21,179 bases of DNA from CAADGY01 sp900696665 (GTDB taxonomy: Bacteria > Acidobacteriota > Terriglobia > Bryobacterales > Bryobacteraceae). The position numbers and the translations under genes were made by a program. The notes below the pieces were generated by a model that saw only the letters and a list, made by a program, of their open reading frames with translations, searched no databases and was not told where the DNA came from. Position 1 is the stretch's first letter; each line of letters opens with the position of its first letter. Shown piece after piece: positions 16,288 to 21,179 of the stretch. Where the stretch lies: the NCBI GenBank assembly GCA_035063885.1, contig JAPSFM010000091.1, positions 1 through 21,179 of the forward strand, given 5' to 3'.

Positions 16288-16533
16288 GTGCAGCCGGAGC
16301 GGGAGACGCTCTTTGGCCCGCCCGTAGAACTCGATTCTGGCGTATATACGCCACACCTGAAAGATGTGGGCGGCCAGCAAAGTAGCCCGATGGTAGGCTG
16401 GAAATCACCGGCGCAGGAGTCCTCGAAGCCGGGGAGCAATACCGTTCTCCTCTTCCTCACGCCAAATGCACTCGCCGCGGCCAAACCCGGACCGGCGCCG
16501 GAGGGTCAGCCCTCCAACCGGGCCGTAAAGTAG
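16288..16533 (+). CDS. Possible small protein upstream of the RNase E/G gene
   Basis: An 81-codon frame starts at GTG 16288 and ends with TAG 15 bases before the RNase start. I recognise no family. It is Pro/Gly/Ser-rich, with FGPPVELDSGVYTPHLKDVG in the first half and a short hydrophobic run (TVLLFLTPNALAAA) in the second. The frame is open back to a TAA at 16204. By hand count about 70% of third codon positions are G or C, compatible with coding in this genome. The start has only a weak ribosome binding site (AAGG at 16274-16277). It could instead be chance, or the tail of a degraded gene, since the reading continues plausibly upstream of the GTG. The 16-bp palindrome at 16338-16353 lies inside it. 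Confidence 0.35.
   Translation: MQPERETLFGPPVELDSGVYTPHLKDVGGQQSSPMVGWKSPAQESSKPGSNTVLLFLTPNALAAAKPGPAPEGQPSNRAVK
16338..16353. promoter_or_regulatory. Perfect 16-bp palindrome, possible operator
   Basis: TGGCGTATATACGCCA is a perfect inverted repeat with no spacer, 196 bases before the RNase start. By simple counting, a perfect 16-base palindrome is expected less than once in a random window of this size. The central TATATA makes it operator-like. It could instead be a coincidence of the small frame it overlaps. Confidence 0.35.
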
Positions 16534-16548
16534 ACGGAGATAGTTGGC

Positions 16549-18996
16549 ATGGCCAAAGAGCTTGTGATTTCATCCAACCGCCACGAAACCAGAGTGGCGG
16601 TGCTCGAAGACGACCAACTGGTCGAGATTTTTTTCCAACGTTCGCACGAGTATTCGCTGGCCGGCAGCATTCACAAGGGGCGTGTCACGCGCGTCCTGCC
16701 TGGAATGCAGTCGGCTTTCGTCGACCTCGGGCTCGAGCGTGACACGTTTTTGTACGTATCAGACTTCTTCGAAGAAAGCGACGAATACGACAGGATCATT
16801 CCGGAGGAGAAGCCCGTGAAGGCCCATGGTTCCTCACTGGGCATCGGCCCGGCGAAGGTTCCACCGTCAGCGCCGCCGATGATCGCTGAGTCCGCGGCAG
16901 CTACGCCGGAGCGGACCGACGAGGCGGAAGGACGCGACCGGCGAAGCCGCCGCTCCCGGCGGAGGCGCAACCGGGGACGGGGATTTCCTGAATCGAAGTA
17001 TGCGACGGAGTCCGCCCCGGCGGAAGAGGAACAGGAGATCCAGGAACCGCCTGCCGTTTCCGAGCTGGACTTCGCTGTTTTGCCGGGCGAATCCCTGGCC
17101 AAATATCGCGGAACAGAACCGTCCGAATCTGCTGGAGCCGAGGAGGAGGCTCCGCAACAAGCGACCTCTAGTCATGTCGAGGCGCTCTTAGAGGATTTCG
17201 ATGGTGATGTGACGGCGATCGAGGATCAGCCGGAAGATCATACCGGTGCCGCGGACGACGTCGAGGAAGCCATGCCGTCCGAAAAGGAAGAACAAGCCGA
17301 ACCCCTACTGGAAAGTGAAACGGAAGAAATCGAAGAAGACGCCGCCAACGGGGTGGAAGACGAGGGTGCGGACGGGGCCGAAGTTCTCGATGAACAGGAG
17401 GAGTTTGACGACAGCGAGATCCGGGAGATGATTCTGGAAGCTCAAATGGACGCCGAGGCGCGGTCCGGCCCGGAACCGGAAGAAGGAGAACTGGAGAGCG
17501 AAGACGAAGGCCCGCATGCCACTGCGGATGTGGAACCGGATGTGGAAGCGAAGGAAGATGATGACCAGCAGCCAGTAGAAGAGGCCGCGTCCGCTGCGGG
17601 CGAGATCGAGCCCATACGAAAGCCCCACAGCCTCACTGCGACTCTGCGGGAACAAGGCCCTCGATACATGCACCGCGTGACACGCCGCAACCGGCGAAAA
17701 ACGCGTCCTTTGAATGAAGAGGCCACGCCCGAATCAAAACAACCAGACTACAGGAGCGACGCTTCACGGACCGTTATACGGCCTGAGAAGGCGGGGCCTT
17801 CGATCGCAGACCTTCTGAAAGAGGGGCAGGAGATTCTGGTGCAGGTGGCCAAGGAGCCGCTGGGCCAGAAAGGCGCGCGTATCACCTCCCATATCGCACT
17901 GCCGGGCCGGTACGTCGTGTATATGCCGACACTCGAGCACATGGGTGTTTCACGAAAAATCTCGACCGACGAGGAGCGCCTTCGCCTGAAGAAGATCCTG
18001 CAGGCGCAGCGGTCCAGTATGAGTGGAGGCTTCATCGTCCGGACCGCCGGCGAGGGAAAGACAGAGCGGGAGATTGTGGACGACATGCAGTTCCTGTATA
18101 ACCTGTGGCAGGACATCCGCCAGAAGGCCGAGAAGAAGCGGGCGCCCGCCCTGCTGCATCACGATCTCGATATTGTGCAGCGCGTACTGCGTGATCAGTT
18201 TGCAGATTCTTTTAAGGCGATCTGGATCGACAGTGAAGAGATCTATGAGAACGTTCTATCGTTTGTACAGCGTTTTCAGCCGGTCCTGATTCCCCGGGTG
18301 AAGCTCTACACGAGGCCGGCGCCTATCTTCGATGCGTTCGGCATTACGCAGGAATTGGAGAAAGCGCTTCGGCCCAAGGTATGGTTGAAGTCAGGTGGCT
18401 ATATCGTAATCAATCAGACTGAGGCCCTGGTGGCCATCGATGTGAATACGGGCAAGTTTGTCGGCAAGTCCAATCGCCTCGAAGACACGATCGTAAAGAC
18501 CAATCTCGAAGCGGTAAGGGAGATCGTCCGGCAGATTCGTTTACGCGACCTGGGCGGCATCATCGTGGTCGATTTCATCGACATGGACGAGAGAAAAAAC
18601 CGGCAGAAGGTAATGCAGGGGCTGGAAGAGGCTATGCAGGCCGACCGTGCGCCGTCCAAAGTTCTTCAGTTCAATGACTTCGGGCTGGTGGCCATCACTC
18701 GCAAGCGAGTGAAGCAGAGCCTGGAGCGGACCCTGTGCTCGCCCTGTCCGTATTGTGAGGGCGCCGGATACGTTAAGAGCGTGGATACGGTGATAGGCGA
18801 GATTCTCCAGGAAGCACAGAACATAGCAGGCGCGGTGGACGGAGAAAATGTGGTCCTGCGGGTGAATCCGGATGTAGCGAAGGTGCTGAAATCCAATAGT
18901 AATCAGTATCTTGAAGAGATGGAAGGAATACTAAAAAGGCCCGTACTGGTGAAAGGCGATCCTCTGCTGCATCAGGAGAAATTCGATATTGGGTAA
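16549..18996 (+). CDS. rng: RNase E/G family ribonuclease with a large acidic insert in the S1 domain
   Basis: This is an endoribonuclease of the RNase E/G family, which processes rRNA and starts mRNA decay. The S1 RNA-binding domain begins normally (residues about 35-78, SIHKGRVTRVLPGMQSAFVDLG). It is interrupted by about 340 residues and resumes at 418 with LLKEGQEILVQVAKEPLGQKG. The insert has an Arg-rich patch (129-144), a long Glu/Asp-rich stretch (about 158-355) and a second basic patch (375-386). The catalytic DNase-I-like region has the magnesium-binding aspartates at about 631 (LVAIDVNTG) and 675 (IIVVDFIDMDE). The zinc-link CPYC is at 733-736. A long C-terminal scaffold like that of E. 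coli RNase E is absent, so rng is the safer name although 815 residues far exceeds E. coli RNase G. GGAG at 16536-16539 precedes the ATG by 9 bases. Confidence 0.94.
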   Translation: MAKELVISSNRHETRVAVLEDDQLVEIFFQRSHEYSLAGSIHKGRVTRVLPGMQSAFVDLGLERDTFLYVSDFFEESDEYDRIIPEEKPVKAHGSSLGIGPAKVPPSAPPMIAESAAATPERTDEAEGRDRRSRRSRRRRNRGRGFPESKYATESAPAEEEQEIQEPPAVSELDFAVLPGESLAKYRGTEPSESAGAEEEAPQQATSSHVEALLEDFDGDVTAIEDQPEDHTGAADDVEEAMPSEKEEQAEPLLESETEEIEEDAANGVEDEGADGAEVLDEQEEFDDSEIREMILEAQMDAEARSGPEPEEGELESEDEGPHATADVEPDVEAKEDDDQQPVEEAASAAGEIEPIRKPHSLTATLREQGPRYMHRVTRRNRRKTRPLNEEATPESKQPDYRSDASRTVIRPEKAGPSIADLLKEGQEILVQVAKEPLGQKGARITSHIALPGRYVVYMPTLEHMGVSRKISTDEERLRLKKILQAQRSSMSGGFIVRTAGEGKTEREIVDDMQFLYNLWQDIRQKAEKKRAPALLHHDLDIVQRVLRDQFADSFKAIWIDSEEIYENVLSFVQRFQPVLIPRVKLYTRPAPIFDAFGITQELEKALRPKVWLKSGGYIVINQTEALVAIDVNTGKFVGKSNRLEDTIVKTNLEAVREIVRQIRLRDLGGIIVVDFIDMDERKNRQKVMQGLEEAMQADRAPSKVLQFNDFGLVAITRKRVKQSLERTLCSPCPYCEGAGYVKSVDTVIGEILQEAQNIAGAVDGENVVLRVNPDVAKVLKSNSNQYLEEMEGILKRPVLVKGDPLLHQEKFDIG

Positions 18997-19029
18997 GAGG
19001 TAGAAAGCTTGCGCAATCTCTGTAATCTC

Positions 19030-19035
19030 GATAAT
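19030..19035 (+). promoter_or_regulatory. Tentative -10 box before the sulfurtransferase
   Basis: GATAAT lies in the 65-base gap after the RNase gene. TTGCGC at 19009-19014 is 15 bases upstream, shorter than ideal. A weak sigma-70 promoter giving the sulfurtransferase its own transcript is possible. Confidence 0.3.
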
Positions 19036-19050
19036 GTTAGGGGTATATAG

Positions 19051-19056
19051 AGGAGG
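19051..19056 (+). promoter_or_regulatory. Ribosome binding site that decides the sulfurtransferase start
   Basis: AGGAGG lies 2 bases before an ATG at 19059 and 5 bases before a second, in-frame ATG at 19062. The spacing favours the second ATG. The two products would differ by one methionine. Confidence 0.6.
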
Positions 19057-19061
19057 CTATG

Positions 19062-19937
19062 ATGAGCGACTACGCGCATCCTGAAGCACTGGTGTCGACC
19101 GAATGGGTAGTACAACACCTGAAAGATCCGAATGTCCGTATGATTGAAGTGGATGTGGACACTTCGGCTTACGCTCAGGGCCACGTGCCGGGAGCAATTG
19201 CGTGGAACTGGACCACGCAATTGTCCGATGGCATCCGCCGGGATATTCTTTCCAAAGCTGATTTCGAGCGGCTGATGAATGAGTCCGGCATTCGCCCCGA
19301 AACAACAGTGGTGCTTTACGGAGACAGTAACAACTGGTTTGCGGCCTGGGCGTTCTGGCAGATGAAGATATACGGCCACAAGGATGTACGGCTTATGAAC
19401 GGCGGGAGAAAGAAGTGGATTTCCGAAGGGAGAGAGCTTGACACCCAAACACCCGCTCCCACACCCAGCAGCGGTTACCAGGCAAGTGAAGCCGAAAATT
19501 CGCTGCGGGCGTTTCTGCCACAGGTGCAGAATGCCTCGGAGAAGGCGGCAGCGGCTCTGATTGATGTGCGCAGCCCGCAGGAATACAGTGGGGAAATCCT
19601 GGCGCCTCCGGGACTGCCTGAGACGTGCCAGCGTGGGGGCCACATTCCCGCCGCGCGCAGCGTGCCCTGGGGACTGGCCTGTAACGACGACGGCACATTC
19701 AAGCCCCTCGCCGAATTGCAGGCACTGTACGGTGAGGCAGGTGTCGAAGAGGGAAAGCCCGCCATTGCGTATTGCCGCATCGGAGAACGGTCGAGCCACA
19801 CATGGTTCGTTCTAAAGTATTTGCTGGGCGTGAAGGACGTGAAGAATTACGATGGCTCCTGGACCGAGTGGGGCAACCTGGTCGGCGTGCCCGTCGAAAG
19901 AGGTGCTGGTAAGAAGAGCGCGAAAGGAGTCTCATGA
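19062..19937 (+). CDS. Two-domain thiosulfate-type sulfurtransferase (rhodanese)
   Basis: The protein has two tandem rhodanese domains. The N-terminal one (to about residue 128) has the fold signatures RMIEVDVDTSAYAQGHVPGAI and LYGDSNNWFAAW but lacks the active cysteine, as is usual. The C-terminal domain has DVRSPQEYSGE and the active loop CRIGERSSH with Cys238. A CRxGxRS loop is associated with thiosulfate rather than 3-mercaptopyruvate specificity. It transfers sulfane sulfur from thiosulfate to an acceptor such as cyanide or a thiol. No signal peptide is seen, so it is probably cytosolic. It is 291 residues, normal for two-domain rhodaneses. Its stop overlaps the start of the next gene (ATGA at 19934-19937). 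Confidence 0.92.
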   Translation: MSDYAHPEALVSTEWVVQHLKDPNVRMIEVDVDTSAYAQGHVPGAIAWNWTTQLSDGIRRDILSKADFERLMNESGIRPETTVVLYGDSNNWFAAWAFWQMKIYGHKDVRLMNGGRKKWISEGRELDTQTPAPTPSSGYQASEAENSLRAFLPQVQNASEKAAAALIDVRSPQEYSGEILAPPGLPETCQRGGHIPAARSVPWGLACNDDGTFKPLAELQALYGEAGVEEGKPAIAYCRIGERSSHTWFVLKYLLGVKDVKNYDGSWTEWGNLVGVPVERGAGKKSAKGVS

Positions 19938-20152
19938 AGCCGCAGGAATACTCTGAGCGCAATCTGGAAGTGGCGGGCTGGCCCGTCCATCTGACCACTT
20001 ACAGACTAGGCGACAAATTCCACTCGATAGCCGACAATGTGTCGCCGGGGGCTTGTCTCGCGCGAACCACCGCGGACACGAAAGAGGAGGCAGAGGCGCA
20101 AGCCCTGGCAAAAGCGGAACGGTTGCTCGCCCGCACGCGCCGGATACTCTGA
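19934..20152 (+). CDS. Small protein of unknown function coupled to the sulfurtransferase
   Basis: I cannot name a family for this 72-residue protein. It begins MKPQEYSERNLEVAGWPVHL, continues YRLGDKFHSIADNVSPGACLAR, and ends in an Ala/Glu-rich helix (KEEAEAQALAKAERLLAR). The first half looks like a small beta sheet and the second a single amphipathic helix. The single cysteine (about residue 41, in SPGACLAR) could be a sulfur acceptor, but that is speculation. The 4-base overlap with the sulfurtransferase argues for co-translation and a shared task. The frame, length and composition look coding. The next gene starts 4 bases after its stop. Confidence 0.72.
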   Translation: MKPQEYSERNLEVAGWPVHLTTYRLGDKFHSIADNVSPGACLARTTADTKEEAEAQALAKAERLLARTRRIL

Positions 20153-20156
20153 ACAG

Positions 20157-21020
20157 GTGAGCCATAGAAAGCCAGTTATACTCGCGCTCTTTCTGTTAGG
20201 CGCCGTCAGCATGATGGCGCAACCGGTGCGTGTTTACTCGGAGTTCCAACGGATCAATCCCTTTGGGCAGGTGGTTGAGATTGACAAAGCCGCGCGTCCA
20301 CGGGAGGTGCTTTCTCCAGCGGTCATCCGGAATGGCAACTCGGGATTCCACCTGGCCATCACCGCCAGGCCAGGGACCACCTTCTCGCTGCATCTTGGAC
20401 AGAACCCCGAGAACGCGGCGGGCGTCACTGTTTATCGCGAGATCTTTGTGCAATCCGGCAAAGATTGGATACCCGACGGGTTGGAGAAGATCTCATTACC
20501 TTTCGACGGGCAGATCGGCTCCGACGGAATTCCGGGACAGACGACCGCTGTTTTCTGGCTCGACGTCCGGCTGGCGGATGATGCCCCGGTCCGCCGGATC
20601 AAAGTGGAGCCACAGGTTTGGATGGCGGAGCACTGGGTTCCGTACCCGATGGAAGTCCGCGTGGTGAAGGCGAGAGTCCCCAAAGCAGCGCACGCATCAG
20701 GACCACTGCCGCGTCTTGAAGAGAGGGCGGATGCGCCGCTTCTGGCGCCACTCCGATCCTATGTGTGCGGCACGGAGCCGCACACATTCCCAGGAAAAGG
20801 CAGCCTCAATGTCAGAGGACTGGTTCGCAGGGGAGTGGAGCAGGATTTGATGTTGGCTCGCGCACTGGAGAATAAGGCGGGGCGCGATGCCGTCATCAAG
20901 ACTCTGCTGCGGCATGCGGGAGCAGCTACGGAGGCGGAATTCTGCGGTACGGCAGCGCCAGGACGCGATGCCGAGTGGTACCTTCGCTTCAGAGATTACC
21001 TGCTAAGGGAGTCCGACTAA
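20157..21020 (+). CDS. Secreted protein of unknown function
   Basis: I recognise no family. From GTG 20157 the product is 287 residues with a good signal peptide: SHRKP, then a hydrophobic core VILALFLLGAVSMM, and likely cleavage after AQ. The mature part is beta-rich in the first 150 residues (segments such as GNSGFHLAITARPGTTFSLH and TTAVFWLDVRLADDAPVRRI), resembling an immunoglobulin-like or carbohydrate-binding fold. It ends in a helical region with two cysteines (in YVCGTEPH and AEFCGTAAP) that could form a disulfide. The frame extends upstream to 20037, but that part is Arg-rich and overlaps the previous gene, so it is not used. The ribosome binding site is weak, and the 4-base gap suggests coupling to the small gene before it. 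Confidence 0.7.
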   Translation: MSHRKPVILALFLLGAVSMMAQPVRVYSEFQRINPFGQVVEIDKAARPREVLSPAVIRNGNSGFHLAITARPGTTFSLHLGQNPENAAGVTVYREIFVQSGKDWIPDGLEKISLPFDGQIGSDGIPGQTTAVFWLDVRLADDAPVRRIKVEPQVWMAEHWVPYPMEVRVVKARVPKAAHASGPLPRLEERADAPLLAPLRSYVCGTEPHTFPGKGSLNVRGLVRRGVEQDLMLARALENKAGRDAVIKTLLRHAGAATEAEFCGTAAPGRDAEWYLRFRDYLLRESD

Positions 21021-21024
21021 CCCC

Positions 21025-21033
21025 TGTGATAAA
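21025..21033 (+). promoter_or_regulatory. Candidate extended -10 for the tRNA-Ser gene
   Basis: TGTGATAAA fits an extended -10 (TGN followed by GATAAA), 17 bases before the tRNA 5' end, in the 30-base gap after the secreted-protein gene. No -35 match is seen. The tRNA may also be read from upstream. Confidence 0.3.
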
Positions 21034-21050
21034 CTGAAATCGCCGCCACA

Positions 21051-21140
21051 GGAGAGATGGCCGAGTGGTTGAAGGCGCACGCTTGGAAAGCGTGTATAGG
21101 GGAAACTCTATCGAGGGTTCGAATCCCTCTCTCTCCGCCA
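21051..21140 (+). tRNA. tRNA-Ser (anticodon GGA)
   Basis: A complete class II tRNA. The acceptor stem GGAGAGA (21051-21057) pairs with TCTCTCC (21130-21136), followed by discriminator G and an encoded CCA (21138-21140). The anticodon stem CACGC/GCGTG (21078-21082, 21090-21094) encloses TTGGAAA, with anticodon GGA at 21085-21087, reading UCC and UCU serine codons. A long variable arm follows, as expected for tRNA-Ser. The T loop GGTTCGAATCC is intact. Confidence 0.97.
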
Positions 21141-21179
21141 TAATAAAAAGCTCTCCACTGACTTCTCCCTTCCAAGCTT

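Noticed and set aside
16147..16548. RNase P RNA, SRP RNA, tmRNA or 6S RNA in the gap before the RNase gene
   Set aside because: I looked for the conserved cores, such as the RNase P GAGGAAAGTCCGG-like region and the SRP GGAAGGAAGCAGC loop, and did not find them. A short GTGTTTACAGG resemblance to SRP RNA is not backed by the rest.
20037..20156. Upstream extension of the secreted-protein frame
   Set aside because: It overlaps the small coupled gene in another frame, is Arg-rich, and would bury the signal peptide.
21141..21179. Terminator or integration site after tRNA-Ser
   Set aside because: No hairpin, integrase or repeated tRNA end is visible in the 39 bases left. The final AAGCTT is just a HindIII site at the window edge.

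Overview
The window is a GC-rich bacterial chromosome segment, densely coded and mostly on the plus strand. It reads as core housekeeping DNA rather than an accessory island: there is no transposase, integrase, phage gene, CRISPR array or recognisable defence cassette. Gene content and style suggest a soil-type Acidobacteriota of the Solibacter/Bryobacter kind: a TatA-TatC pair next to TypA, many Tat-exported proteins, an SRR-type Tat lipoprotein with a YVTN-like propeller, and an RNase E/G with a very large insert. That assignment is inference from gene style, with no marker gene to prove it.

Layout. (1) 20-5241, plus strand: tatA, tatC, typA, msrP and msrQ, closely spaced and probably co-transcribed from a promoter at 20-49. 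It combines the twin-arginine translocase, a ribosome-associated GTPase, and a periplasmic methionine sulfoxide reductase with its haem membrane partner. MsrP itself carries a Tat signal, so translocase and substrate sit in one run. (2) 5218-6078, minus strand: a Tat-exported calcineurin-like phosphoesterase, convergent with msrQ. (3) 6190-8203, plus strand: the alpha and beta E1 subunits of a thiamine-diphosphate 2-oxoacid dehydrogenase, with no E2 or E3 nearby. (4) 8214-9335, minus strand: a Tat-type lipoprotein beta-propeller, divergent from (5) 9374-10243, a secreted HEXXH putative metallopeptidase.

(6) 10382-16146, plus strand: the complete rod-shape (elongasome) operon mreB, mreC, mreD, PBP2 (mrdA) and rodA, with very tight gaps. 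(7) 16147-16548: a 402-base gap holding a GC hairpin, a possible 81-codon ORF and a perfect 16-bp palindrome. (8) 16549-18996: RNase E/G family ribonuclease whose S1 domain is split by about 340 acidic and arginine-rich residues. (9) 19062-21020: a two-domain thiosulfate-type sulfurtransferase, a coupled 72-residue protein of unknown function, and a secreted protein of unknown function. (10) 21051-21140: tRNA-Ser(GGA).

The observations most worth following are: typA has no ATG, GTG, TTG or CTG upstream of its P-loop and appears to start at an ATT codon behind a Shine-Dalgarno sequence; the RNase E/G insert; the matching tyrosine-rich disordered segments on TatA and TatC; and several small, unrecognised or unusually arranged genes. 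I found no convincing wholly new multi-gene system.
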